A DNA stretch of 64,000 nucleotides from Apostichopus japonicus. Its lineage: Eukaryota; Echinodermata; Holothuroidea; Aspidochirotida; Stichopodidae. Below the pieces are notes generated by a model. The model was not told the DNA's origin, did not search any database, and worked only from the letters and a program-made list of their open reading frames with translations. A program made the translations under genes and the position numbers. Shown here piece after piece: positions 32,874 to 47,944 of the stretch; the first letter of the stretch is position 1; every line of letters begins with the position of its first letter. The stretch covers positions 11,655,001 through 11,719,000 of the forward strand of contig NC_092561.1 in the NCBI RefSeq assembly GCF_037975245.1, written 5' to 3'.

Positions 32874-35800
32874 ACCGATGAATCGAATGTTCGGTACCGA
32901 TGAATAGAATATGCGGTACCGATGAATCGAATGTGCGGTATCGATCAATCGAATGTGCAGAACCGATCAATCGAGTGTGCAGAACTGATCAATCAAATGT
33001 GCGGTACCGATGAATCGAATGTTCGGTACCGATGAATCGAATGTTCGGTACCAATCAATCGAATGTTCGGTACCGATCAATCGGATGTGCGGTACCGATA
33101 AATCGAATGTGCGGTAACGTTAAATCGAATGTGATGTAACGTTAAATCGAATGTGCGGAACCATCAATCGAATGTGCGGTACCGATGAGTCGAATGTGCA
33201 GTACCGATGAATCGAATATGCGGTACCGATGAATCGAATGTGCGGTACCGATCAATCGAATGTGCGGTACGGTTAAACTTATGTGGGATACCGATCAATC
33301 GAATGTTCGGTACCGATCAATCGAATGTGCGTTACCGATCAATCGAATGTTCGGTACCGATCAATCGATTGTGCGGTACCGATCGATCGAATGTGCGGTA
33401 ACGATCAATCGAATATTCGGTATCGATGAATCGAATGTGCGTTACCGATCAATCGAATGTGCGGTTCCGATCAATCGATTGTGCGGTACCGATCGATCGA
33501 ATGTGCGGTACTGATCAATCGAATGTGCGATACCGATCAATCGAATGTGCGGTACCGATCAATCGAATGTGCGGTACCGATCGATAGAATGTGCGGTACC
33601 GATCAATCGAATGTGCGGTACTGATCAATCGAATGTGCGGTATGAATGGATCGAATGTGCGGTACCAATCATTTGAATGTGCGGTACCGATCTATCGAAT
33701 GTGCGGTACCGATCAACCGAATGTGCTTTAACGATCAATCGAATGTGCGGTACCAATCTATCGAATGTACGGTACCGATGACTCGAATGTGCGGTACCGA
33801 TCAATCGAATGTTCGGTACCGATGAATCGAATATGCGGTACCGATCAATCGAATGTGCGGTACCGATGAATCGAATGTGCGGTATCGATCAATCGAACGT
33901 GCAGAACCGATCAATCGAGTGGGCAGAACTGATCAATCAAATGTGCGGTACCGATGAATCGAATGTTCGGTACCGATGAACCGAATGTGCGGTACCGATC
34001 AATCGAATGTTCGGTACCGATCAATCGGATGTGCGGTTCCGATAAATCGAATGTGCGGTAACGTTAAATCGAATGTGATGTAACGTTAAATCGAATGTGC
34101 GGAACCATCAATCGAATGTGCGGTACCGATGAGTCGAATGTGCAGTACCGATGAATCGAATATGCAATACCGATGAATCGAATGTGCGGTACCGATCAAT
34201 CGAATGTGCGGTACCGATCAATCGAATGTGCGGTACCTATCAATCGAATATTCGGTACCGATCAATCGAATTTTCAGTACCGATCAATCGAATGTGCTGT
34301 ATCGATCAATCGAATGTACGGTACCGGTCGATCAAATGTGCGGTACTGATCAATCAAATGTTCGGTACGATGAAACTTATGTGCGATACCGATCAATCGA
34401 ATGTTCGGTACCGATCAATCGAATGTGCGGTACCGATCAATCGAATGTACGGTAACGATCAATCGAATATTCGGTACCGATCAATCGAATGTGCGGTACA
34501 GATCAATCGAATGTGCGGTACCGATCAATCGATTGTTCGGTACCGTTCAATCGGATGTGCGGTACCGATGAATCGAATGTTCGGTACCGATCGATCGAAT
34601 GTTCGGTATTGAATAATCGAATGTTCGGTACCGATCAATCGAATGTGCGGTACCGATGAATCAAATTTGCGGTAATTATCAAACGAATGTGCGTGACCGA
34701 TCAATCGAATGTTCCGTACCGATCGATCGAAAGTGCGGAACCGATCATTCGAATGTGCAGAACCGATCAATCGAATTTGCGGTACCGATCAATCGAATGT
34801 GCGTTACCGATCAATCGAATGTTCGGTACCGATCAATCGGATGTGCGGTACCGATCTATAGAATGTACGGTACCGATCAATCGGATGTGCGGTACCGATC
34901 AATCGAATGTGCGGTAACGATCAATCGAATGTGCAGTACCGATCGATAGAATGTGCGGTACCGATCAATCGAATGTGCGGTAACGATCAATCGAATATTC
35001 GGTACCGATGAATCGAATGTGCGTTACCGATCAATCGAATGTTCGGTTCCGATCAATCGATTGTGCGGTACCGATCGATCGAATGTGCGGTACTGATCAA
35101 TCGAATTTGCGATACCGATCAATCGAATGTGCGGTACCGATCAATCGAATGTGCGGTACCGTTCAATCGAATGTGCGGTAACGATCAATCGAATATTCGG
35201 TACCGATCAATCGAATGTGCGGTATGAATGGATCGAATGTGCGGTACCAATCATTTGAATGTGCGGTACCGATCTATCGAATGTGCGGTACCGATCAACC
35301 GAATGTGCTTTAACGATCAATCGAATGTGCGATACCGTTCAATCGAATGTTCGGTACCGATCAATCGAATGTGCGGTACCCATTAATCGAATGTATGGTA
35401 TCGTTAAATCGAATGTTCGATACAATTCAATCGAATGTGCGGTACCGATCAATCGAATGTTCGGTATCGATCGATCGAATGTTCGGTACCGATCAATGGA
35501 ATGTGCGGTACCAATCATTCGAATATGCGGTACCGATCAATCGAATGTTCGGTACCGATCGATCGAATGTGCGGTAACGATGAATCGAATGTGCGGTAAC
35601 TATCAAACGAATGTGCGTTACCGATCAATCGAATGTTCCGTACCGATCAATCGAAAGTGCGGAACCGATCAATCGAATGTTCGGTACAGATGATTTGAAT
35701 GTTCGGTACCGATCGATCGAATTTGCGGTACCGATCAATCGAATATTCGGTACCGATCAATCGCATTTTTAGTACCGATCAATCGAATGTGCTGTATCAA

Positions 35801-35966
35801 TCAATCGAATGTGCGGTATCGATCAATCGAATGTGCGCTGCCGATCAATCGAATGTGCGGTACCGATCAATCGAATGTGCGGTACCGATCTATCGAATGT
35901 GCGGTACCGATCAATCGAATGTGCGTTACCGATCAATCGAATGTTCGGTACCGATCAATCGAATGT

Positions 35967-36450
35967 GCTGTAACGCTTAATCGAATGTTGGGTACCGATC
36001 AATCGAATGTGCGTTACCGATCAATCGAATGTGCATTAACGTTTAATCGAGTGCGCGTTACCGATCAATTGAATGTTTGGTACCGATCGATCGAATGTGC
36101 GGTACAGATCAAGCGAATGTACGGTACCGATCTATCGAATGTGCGGTACCGATCAATCGAATGTGCGTTACCGATCAATCGAATGTTCGGTACCGATCAA
36201 TCGAATGTGCTGTAACGCTTAATCGAATGTTGGGTACCGATCAATCGAATGTGCGTTACCGATCAATCGAATGTGCATTAACGTTTAATCGAGTGCGCGT
36301 TACCGATCAATTGAATGTTTGGTACCGATCGATCGAATGTGCGGTACAGATCAAGCGAATCTACGGTACCGATAAATCGAATGTGCGGTACCGATCAATC
36401 GAATGTGCGTTAACGATCAATCGAATGTTCAGAACCGATCGATCGAATGT
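35967..36450 (+). repeat. 242-bp (11-unit) tandem duplication within the satellite
   Basis: The run starting GCTGTAACGCTTAATCGAAT at about 35967 recurs at about 36209, exactly 11 units later. It shares the same variants (TTGGGTACC, GCATTAACG, GAGTGCGCG) and has one visible change (GTACGG to CTACGG). Confidence 0.75.
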
Positions 36451-38629
36451 GCGGTACTGATCAATCGAAAGTTCGGTATCGATCAATCGAATGTGCAGAA
36501 CCGATCAATCGAGTGGGCAGAACTGATCAATCAAATGTGCGGTACCGATGAATCGAATGTTCGGTACGATGAAACTAATGTGCGATACCAATCAATCGAA
36601 TGTTCGGTACCGATCAATCGAATGTTCGGTACCGATGAATCGAATGTTCGGTACCGATCAATCGAATGTGCGGTACCGATCTATCGAATGTACGGTACCG
36701 ATTAATCGAATGTGCGGTACCGATGAATCGAATGTTCGATACCGATGAATAGAATATGCGGTAACGATGAATCGAATGTGCGGTACCGATCAATCGAATG
36801 TGCGGTATCGATCAATCGAATGTGCAGAACCGATCAATCGAGTGGGCAGAACTGATCAATCAAATGTGCGGTACCGATGAATCGAATGTTCGGTACCGAT
36901 GAATCGAATGTGCGGTACCGATCAATCGAATGTTCGGTACCGATCAATCGGATGTGCGGTTCTGATAAATCGAATGTGCGGTAACGTTAAATCGAATGTG
37001 ATGTAACGTTAAATCGAATGTGCGGAACCATCAATCGAATGTGCGGTACTGATCAATCGAATGTTCGGTACGATGAAACTTATGTGCGATACCGATCAAT
37101 CGAATGTTCGGTACCGATCAATCGAATGTGTGTTACCGATCAATCGAATGTTCGGTACCGATCAATCGATTGTGCGGTACCGATCGATCGAATGTGCGGT
37201 ACTGATTAATCGAATGTGCGGTACCGATCAATTGAATGTGCGGTACCGATCAATCGAATGTGCGGTACCGATCAATCGAATGTGCGGTAACGATCAATCG
37301 AATATTCGGTACCGATCAATCGAATGTGCGGTACCGATCAATCGAATGTGCGGTATGAATGAATCGAATGTGCGGTACCAATCAATCGAATGTGCAGTAC
37401 CGATCTATCGAATGTGCGGTACCGATCAACCGAATGTGCGTTACCGATCAATCGAATGTTCGGTACCGATCAATCGAATGTGCTGTAACGCTTTATCGAA
37501 TGTGCGGTATCGATCAATCGAATGTGCGGTACCATTCAATCGAATGTTCGGTACCGATCAATCGAATGTGCGGTACCGATCAATCGAATGTGCGGTACCG
37601 ATCAATCGAATGTGCGGTAACGATCAATCGAATATTCGGTAAAGATCAATCGAATGTGCGGTACCGATCAATCGAATGTGCGGTATGAATGAATCGAATG
37701 TGCGGTACCAATCAATCGAATGTGCAGTACCGATCTATTGAATGTGCGGTACCGATCAACCGAATGTGCGGTACCGATCAACAGAATGTACGTTAACGAT
37801 CAATCGAATGTGCGTTACCGATCAATCGAATGTTCGGTACCGATCAATCGAATGTGCTGTAACCCTTTATCGAATGTGCGGTATCGATCAATCGAATGTG
37901 CGGTACCGATCAATCGATTGTTCGGTACCGTTCAATCGGATGTGCGGTACCGATGAATCGAATGCTCGGTACCGATCGATCGAATGTTCGGTATTGAATA
38001 ATCGAATGTTCGGTACCGATCAATCGAATGTGCGGTACCGATGAATCAAATTTGCGGTAATTATCAAACGAATGTGCGTGACCGATCAATCGAATGTTCC
38101 GTACCGATCGATCGAAAGTGCGGAACCGATCATTCGAATGTGCGGTATCGATCAATCGAATTTGCGGTACCGATCAATCGAATGTGCGTTACCGATGAAT
38201 CGAATGTTCGGTACCGATCAATCGAATGTGCGGTACCGATCTATAGAATGTACGGTACCGATTAATCGAATGTGCGGTACCGATGAATCGAATGTTCGAT
38301 ACCGACGAATAGAATATGCGGTACCGATGAATCGAATGTGCGGTACCGATCAATCGAATGTGCGGTATCGATCAATCGAACTTGCAGAACCGATCAATCG
38401 AGTGGGCAGAACTGATCAATCAATTGTGCGGTACCGATGAATCGAATGTTCGGTACCGATGAATCGAATGTGCGGACCGATCAATCGAATGTTCGGTACC
38501 GATCAATCGGATGTGCGGTTCTGATAAATCGAATGTGCGGTAACGTTAAATCGAATGTGATGTAACGTTAAATCGAATGTGCGGAACCATCAATCGAATG
38601 TGCGGTACCGATGAGTCGAATGTGCAGTA

Positions 38630-41600
38630 CCGATGAATCGAATATGCGGTAGCGATGAATCGAATGTGCGGTACCGATCAATCGAATGTGCGGTACCGAT
38701 CAATCGAATGTGCGGTACCTATCAATCGAATATTCGGTACCGATCAATCGAATTTTCAGTACCGATCAATCGAATGTGCTGTATCGATCAATCGAATGTA
38801 CGGTATCAGTCGATCAAATGTGCGGTACTGATCAATCGAATGTTCGGTACGATGAAACTTATGTGCGATACCGATCAATCGAATGTGTGTTACCGATCAA
38901 TCGAATGTTCGGTACCGATCAATCGAATGTGCTGTAACGCTTTATCGAATGTGCGGTATCGATCAATCGAATGTGCGGTACCGATCAATCGATTGTTCGG
39001 TACCGTTCAATCGGATGTGCGGTTCCGATGAATCGAATGTTCGGTACCGATCGATCGAATGTTCGGTATTGAATAATCGAATGTTCGGTACCGATCAATC
39101 GAATGTGCGGTACCGATGAATCAAATTTGCGGTAATTATCAAACGAATGTGCGTGACCGATCAATCGAATGTTCCGTACCGATCGATCGAAAGTGCGGAA
39201 CCGATCATTCGAATGTGCGGTATCGATCAATCGAATTTGCGGTACCGATCAATGGAATGTGCGTTACCGATGAATCGAATGTTCGGTACCGATCAATCGA
39301 ATGTGCGGTACCGATCTATAGAATGTACGGTACCGATTAATCGAATGTGCGGTACCGATGAATCGAATGTTCGATACCGACGAATAGAATATGCGGTACC
39401 GATGAATCGAATGTGCGGTACCGATCAATCGAATGTGCGGTATCGATCAATCGAATGTGCAGAACCGATCAATTGAGTTGGCAGAACTGATCAATCAATT
39501 GTGCGGTACTGATGAATCGAATGTTCGGTACCGATGAATCGGATGTGCGGTTCTGATAAATCGAATGTGCGGTAACATTAAATCGAATGTGATGTAACGT
39601 TAAATCGAATGTGCGGAACCATCAATCGAATATGCGGTACCGATGAGTCGAATGTTCGGTACCGATGAATCGAATATGCGGTACCGATGAATCGAATGTG
39701 CGGTACCGATCAATCGAATGTGCGGTACCGATCAATCGAATGTGCGGTACCTATCAATCGAATGTTCGGTATCGATCGATCGAATGTTCGGTACCGATCA
39801 ATGGAATGTGCGGTACCGATCATTCGAATATGCGGTACCGATCAATCGAATGTGCGTTAACGATCAATCGAATGTTCAAAACCGACCGATCGAATGTGCG
39901 GTACTGATCAATGGAATGTTCGGTACGATGAAACTAATGTGCGATACCAATCAATCGAATGTGCGGTACCGATCAATCGAATGTGCGGTATGAATGAATC
40001 GAATGTGCGGTATCGATCAATCGAATGTGCAGTACCGATCTGTTGATTGTGCGGTACCGATCAACCGAATGTGCGTTAACGATCAATCGAATGTGCGTTA
40101 CCGATCAATCGAATGTTCGGTACCGATCAATCGAATGTGCTGTAACGCTTTATCGAATGTGCGGTACCGATCAATCGAATGTGCGGTACCGATCAATCGA
40201 TTGTTCGGTACCGTTCCATCGGATGTGATGTACCGATGAATCGAATGTTCGGTACCGATCGATCGAATGTTCGGTATTGAATAATCGAATGTTCGGTACC
40301 GATCAATCGAATGTGCGGTACCGATGAATCAAATTTGCGGTAATTATCAAACGAATTCGCGTGACCGATCAATCGAATGTTCCGTACCGATCGACGAAAG
40401 TGCGGAACCGATCATTCGAATGTGCGGTATCGATCAATCGAATTTGCGGTACCGATCAATCGAATGTGCGTTACCGATCAATCGAATGTTCGGTACCGAT
40501 CAATCGAATGTGCGGTACCGATCTATAGAATGTACGGTACCTATTAATCGAATATGCGGTACCGATGAATCGAATGTTCGGTACCGACGAATAGAATATG
40601 CGGTACCGATCAATCGAATGTGCGGTACCGATCAATCGAATGTGCGGTATCGATCAATCGAATGTGCAGAACCGATCAATCGAGTGGGCAGATCTGATCA
40701 ATCAAATGTGCGGTACCAATGAATGGAATGTTCGGTACCGATGAATCGAATGTGCGGTACCGATGAATCGAATGTTCGATACCGACGAATAGAATATGCG
40801 GTACCGATGAATCGAATGTGCGGTACCGATCAATCGAATGTGCGGTATCGATCAATCGAACGTGCAGAACCGATCAATCGAGTGGGCAGAACTGATCAAT
40901 CAATTGTGCGGTACCGATGAATCGAATGTTCGGTACCGATGAATCGAATGTGCGGACCGATCAATCGAATGTTCGGTACCGATCAATCGGATGTGCGGTT
41001 CTGATAAATCGAATGTGCGGTAACGTTAAATCGAATGTGATGTAACGCTAAATCGAATGTGCGGAACCATCAATCGAATGTGCGGTACCGATGAGTCGAA
41101 TGTGCAGTACCGATGAATCGAATATGCGGTAGCGATGAATCGAATGTGCGGTACCGATCAATCGAATGTGCGGTACCGATCAATCGAATGTGCGGTACCT
41201 ATCAGTCGAATATTCGGTACCGATCAATCGAATTTTCAGTACCGATCAATCGAATGTGCTGTATCGATCAATCGAATGTACGGTATCAGTCGATCAAATG
41301 TGCGGTACTGATCAATCGAATGTTCGGTACGATGAAACTTATGTGCGATACCGATCAATCGAATGTGTGTTACCGATCAATCGAATGTTCGGTACCGATC
41401 AATCGATTGTGCGGTACAGATCGATCGAATGTGCGGTACCGATCGATCGAATGTACGGTACCTATTAATCGAATATGCGGTACCGATGAATCGAATGTTC
41501 GGTACCGACGAATAGAATATGCGGTACCGATCAATCGAATGTGCGGTACCGATCAATCGAATGTGCGGTATCGATCAATCGAATGTGCAGAACCGATCAA

Positions 41601-44600
41601 TCGAGTGGGCAGATCTGATCAATCAAATGTGCGGTACCAATGAATGGAATGTTCGGTACCGATGAATCGAATATGCGGTAGCGATGAATCGAATGTGCGG
41701 TACCGATCAATCGAATGTGCGGTACCGATCAATCGAATGTGCGGTACCTATCAATCGAATATTCGGTACCGATCAATCGAATTTTCAGTACCGATCAATC
41801 GAATGTGCTGTATCGATCAATCGAATGTACGGTATCAGTCGATCAAATGTGCGGTACTGATCAATCGAATGTTCGGTACGATGAAACTTATGTGCGATAC
41901 CGATCAATCGAATGTGTGTTACCGATCAATCGAATGTTCGGTACCGATCAATCGAATGTGCTGTAACGCTTTATCGAATGTGCGGTATCGATCAATCGAA
42001 TGTGCGGTACCGATCAATCGATTGTTCGGTACCGTTCAATCGGATGTGCGGTTCCGATGAATCGAATGTTCGGTACCGATCGATCGAATGTTCGGTATTG
42101 AATAATCGAATGTTCGGTACCGATCAATCGAATGTGCGGTACCGATGAATCAAATTTGCGGTAATTATCAAACGAATGTGCGTGACCGATCAATCGAATG
42201 TTCCGTACCGATCGATCGAAAGTGCGGAACCGATCATTCGAATGTGCGGTATCGATCAATCGAATTTGCGGTACCGATCAATGGAATGTGCGTTACCGAT
42301 GAATCGAATGTTCGGTACCGATCAATCGAATGTGCGGTACCGATCTATAGAATGTACGGTACCGATTAATCGAATGTGCGGTACCGATGAATCGAATGTT
42401 CGATACCGACGAATAGAATATGCGGTACCGATGAATCGAATGTGCGGTACCGATCAATCGAATGTGCGGTATCGATCAATCGAATGTGCAGAACCGATCA
42501 ATTGAGTTGGCAGAACTGATCAATCAATTGTGCGGTACTGATGAATCGAATGTTCGGTACCGATGAATCGGATGTGCGGTTCTGATAAATCGAATGTGCG
42601 GTAACATTAAATCGAATGTGATGTAACGTTAAATCGAATGTGCGGAACCATCAATCGAATATGCGGTACCGATGAGTCGAATGTTCGGTACCGATGAATC
42701 GAATATGCGGTACCGATGAATCGAATGTGCGGTACCGATCAATCGAATGTGCGGTACCGATCAATCGAATGTGCGGTACCTATCAATCGAATGTTCGGTA
42801 TCGATCGATCGAATGTTCGGTACCGATCAATGGAATGTGCGGTACCGATCATTCGAATATGCGGTACCGATCAATCGAATGTGCGTTAACGATCAATCGA
42901 ATGTTCAAAACCGACCGATCGAATGTGCGGTACTGATCAATGGAATGTTCGGTACGATGAAACTAATGTGCGATACCAATCAATCGAATGTGCGGTACCG
43001 ATCAATCGAATGTGCGGTATGAATGAATCGAATGTGCGGTATCGATCAATCGAATGTGCAGTACCGATCTGTTGATTGTGCGGTACCGATCAACCGAATG
43101 TGCGTTAACGATCAATCGAATGTGCGTTACCGATCAATCGAATGTTCGGTACCGATCAATCGAATGTGCTGTAACGCTTTATCGAATGTGCGGTACCGAT
43201 CAATCGAATGTGCGGTACCGATCAATCGATTGTTCGGTACCGTTCCATCGGATGTGATGTACCGATGAATCGAATGTTCGGTACCGATCGATCGAATGTT
43301 CGGTATTGAATAATCGAATGTTCGGTACCGATCAATCGAATGTGCGGTACCGATGAATCAAATTTGCGGTAATTATCAAACGAATTCGCGTGACCGATCA
43401 ATCGAATGTTCCGTACCGATCGACGAAAGTGCGGAACCGATCATTCGAATGTGCGGTATCGATCAATCGAATTTGCGGTACCGATCAATCGAATGTGCGT
43501 TACCGATCAATCGAATGTTCGGTACCGATCAATCGAATGTGCGGTACCGATCTATAGAATGTACGGTACCTATTAATCGAATATGCGGTACCGATGAATC
43601 GAATGTTCGGTACCGACGAATAGAATATGCGGTACCGATCAATCGAATGTGCGGTACCGATCAATCGAATGTGCGGTATCGATCAATCGAATGTGCGTTA
43701 CCGATGAATCGAATGTGCGGTACCGATCAATCGAATGTGCGGTATCGATCAATCGAATGTGCAGAACCGATCAATCGAGTGGGCAGATCTGATCAATCAA
43801 ATGTGCGGTACCAATGAATGGAATGTTCGGTACCGATGAATCGAATGTGCGGTACCGATGAATCGAATGTTCGATACCGACGAATAGAATATGCGGTACC
43901 GATGAATCGAATGTGCGGTACCGATCAATCGAATGTGCGGTATCGATCAATCGAACGTGCAGAACCGATCAATCGAGTGGGCAGAACTGATCAATCAATT
44001 GTGCGGTACCGATGAATCGAATGTTCGGTACCGATGAATCGAATGTGCGGACCGATCAATCGAATGTTCGGTACCGATCAATCGGATGTGCGGTTCTGAT
44101 AAATCGAATGTGCGGTAACGTTAAATCGAATGTGATGTAACGCTAAATCGAATGTGCGGAACCATCAATCGAATGTGCGGTACCGATGAGTCGAATGTGC
44201 AGTACCGATGAATCGAATATGCGGTAGCGATGAATCGAATGTGCGGTACCGATCAATCGAATGTGCGGTACCGATCAATCGAATGTGCGGTACCTATCAG
44301 TCGAATATTCGGTACCGATCAATCGAATTTTCAGTACCGATCAATCGAATGTGCTGTATCGATCAATCGAATGTACGGTATCAGTCGATCAAATGTGCGG
44401 TACTGATCAATCGAATGTTCGGTACGATGAAACTTATGTGCGATACCGATCAATCGAATGTGTGTTACCGATCAATCGAATGTTCGGTACCGATCAATCG
44501 ATTGTGCGGTACAGATCGATCGAATGTGCGGTACCGATCGATCGAATGTACGGTACCTATTAATCGAATATGCGGTACCGATGAATCGAATGTTCGGTAC

Positions 44601-44755
44601 CGACGAATAGAATATGCGGTACCGATCAATCGAATGTGCGGTACCGATCAATCGAATGTGCGGTATCGATCAATCGAATGTGCAGAACCGATCAATCGAG
44701 TGGGCAGATCTGATCAATCAAATGTGCGGTACCAATGAATGGAATGTTCGGTACC
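38630..44755 (+). repeat. 3.03-kb tandem duplication within the satellite
   Basis: 38630-41658 is repeated as 41659-44755. Marker variants recur at a constant offset of 3,029 bp (for example 38633 and 41662, 40324 and 43353). After a 66-bp, three-unit insertion near 43690-43756 in copy 2 the offset is 3,095 bp (41113 and 44208). Identity is nearly complete, so the duplication is recent. Confidence 0.85.
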
Positions 44756-47700
44756 GATGAATCGAATGTGCGGTACCGATGAATCGAATGTTCGGTACCG
44801 ATCAATCGAGTGTTCGGTACCGATCAATCGAATTGGCGGTTTCGATCAATGGAATGTTCGGTACCAATAAATCGAATGTGCGGTACCGATCTATCGAATG
44901 TGCGGTACCGATCAACCAAATGTACCTTACCGATCAATCAAATGTTCGGTACCGATCAATGGAATGTTCGGAACAGATCGATCGAATGTTCGGTACCGAT
45001 CAATCGAATTTGCGGTACCGATCGATCGAATGTGCGGTACCGATCAATCGAATGTGAGGAACGAATCAGTCGAATGTGCGGTACCGATCAATCGAATGTG
45101 CGTAAGGAATGAATCGATTGTGCGGTACCAATCAATCGAATGTGCCGTACCGATCTATCGAATGTGCGGTACCGATCAATCGAATGTGCGTTAAGGATCA
45201 ATCGAATGTGCGTTACCGATCAATCGAATGTTCGGTACCGATGAATCGAATATGCTGTAACGCTTAATCGAATGTGCAGTACCGATCAATCGAATGTGCG
45301 GTACCGATCAATCGAATGTGCAGTAACGATCAATTAAATTTTCAGTACCGATCAATCGAATGTGCGGTATCGATCAATCGAATGTACGGTACGAATCGAT
45401 CGAATGTGCGGTACTGATCAATCGAATGTTCGTTACAATGAAACTAATGTGCCATAGCGATCAATCGAATGTTCGGTACCGATCAATCGAATGTGCGGTA
45501 TGAATGAATCGAATGTGCGGTACCAATCAATCGAAAGTGCGGTAACGATCTATCGAATGTGCGGGAACGATCAATGGAATGTGCGGTATGAATGAATCGA
45601 ATTTGCGGTACCAATCAATCGAAAGTGCGGTAACGATCTCTCGAATGTGCGGTACCGATCAATCGAATGTTCGGTACCGATCAATCGAATGTGAGGAACC
45701 AATCAGTCGAATGTGCGGTACCGATCAATCGAATGTGCGGTAACGATCTAACGAATGTGCGTTACCGATCAATGAAATGTTTGGTATCGATCGATCGAAT
45801 GTGCGGTACAGATCAATTGAATGTGCGGTACCGATCAATCGAATGTGCGCTAACGATCTATCGAATGTTCAGTACCGATCGATCGAATGTGCAGAACCGA
45901 TCAATCGAATGTTCGGTACCGATGAATCGAATGTTCGGTATCGATCAATCGAATGTGCGGTACAGATCGATAGAAAGTGCGGTATCGATCAATCGAATGT
46001 GCGGAAACAATCAATCGAACGTGCGGTACCGACCAATCGAATGTGCGGTATGAATAAATCGAATGTGCGGTACCAATCAATCGAATGTACGGTACCGATC
46101 AATCGAATGTGCGGTACCAATCAATCGAATGTGCGGTAACGATCTATCGAATGTGCGTTACCGATCAATGGAATGTTTGGTATCGATCGATCGAATGTGC
46201 GGTAGAGATCAATTGAATGTGCGGTACCGATCAATCGAATGTGCGGTACCGATCAATCGAATTTTCAGTACCGATCAATCGAATGTGCGGTATCGATAAA
46301 TCGAATGTGCGGTTCTGATCGATCGAATGTGACGTACCGATCAATCGAATATTCGGTACTATTAAACTAATGTGCGGAACCAATCTATTGAATATGCGGT
46401 ACCGATCAATCGAATGTGCGTTAAGTATCAATCGAATGTGCGTTACCGATCAATCGAATGTGCGGTACCGATCAATCGAAAGTGCGGTACCGATCAATCG
46501 AATGTGCGTTAACGTTTAATCGGGTGTGCGTTACCGATCAATCGAATGTACGGTATCGATCAATCGAATGTGCGGTACGGATGAATCGAATATGCGGTTT
46601 CGATCAATCGAATGTGCGGTACAGATCGATCGAATGTGCGGTACCGATCAATCGAATGTGCGGAACCGATCAATCGAATGAGCGGAACCGATCGATCAAA
46701 TGTGCGGTACCGATCAATCGAATTTGCGGTATCGATGAATGGAATGTGCGGTACCGATGAATCGAATGTGCGGTACCGATCAATCGAATGTGCGGTACTG
46801 ATCAATCGAATGTTCGTTACCGATGAAACTAATGTGCGATACCCATAAATCGAATGCTCGGTATGAATGAATCGAATGTGCGGTACCGATCAATCGAATG
46901 TGCGGTATGAATGAATCGAATGTGCGGTACCAATCAATCGAATGTGCGGTATACCGATCTATCGAATGTGCGGCATTGATGAATCGAATGTGCGTTAACG
47001 ATCAATCGAATGTGCGTTACTGATCAATCGAATGTTCGGTACCGATGAATCGAATGTGCTGTAACCCTTAATCGAATGTGCGGTACCGATCAATCGAATG
47101 TGCGGTACCGATCAATCGAATGTGCGTTAACGTTTAATCGAGTGTGCGTTACCGATAAATCGAATGTGCGGTACCGATTAATCGAATGTGCGGTACCGAT
47201 GAATCGAATGTGCGGTACCGATCGATCGAATGTGCGGTATCGAACAATCGAATGTTGGGTACCGATCGATCGAATGCGCGGACCCGATCGCTCGAATGTG
47301 CGGCATCAATCAATCGAATTTGCGGTACCGATCAATCGAATGTGCGGTACCGATCAATCGAATGTTCGGTACCGATCAATCGAATGTTCCATACCGATCA
47401 ATCGAATGTGCGGTACCGATGAATCGAATGTGCGGTACCGATCGATCGAATATGCGGTACCGATCAATCGAATGTGCGGCACCGATCAATCGAATGTGCG
47501 GTACCGATAAATCGAATGTGCGTGACCGATCAATCGAATGTGCGGTAGCGATCAATCGAATGTGCGGTACCGATGAATCGAATGTGCGGAACCGGTCGAT
47601 CGAATGTGGGTTAACGATCAATCGAATGTTCAGTACCAATCGATCGAATGTGCAGAACCGATCAATCGAATGTTCGGTACCGATGAATCGAATGTTCGGT

Positions 47701-47944
47701 ATCGATCAATCGAATGTGCGGTACAGATCGATAGAATGTGCGGTATCGATCAATCGAATGTCCGGAAACAATCAATCGAACGTGCGGTACCGACCAATCG
47801 AATGTGCGGTATGAATGAATCGAATGTGCGGTACCAATCAATCGAATGTACGGTACCGATCGATCGAATGTGCGGTACAGATCAATTGAATGTGCGGTAC
47901 CGATCAATCGAATGTGCGGTACCGATCAATCGAATTTTCAGTAC

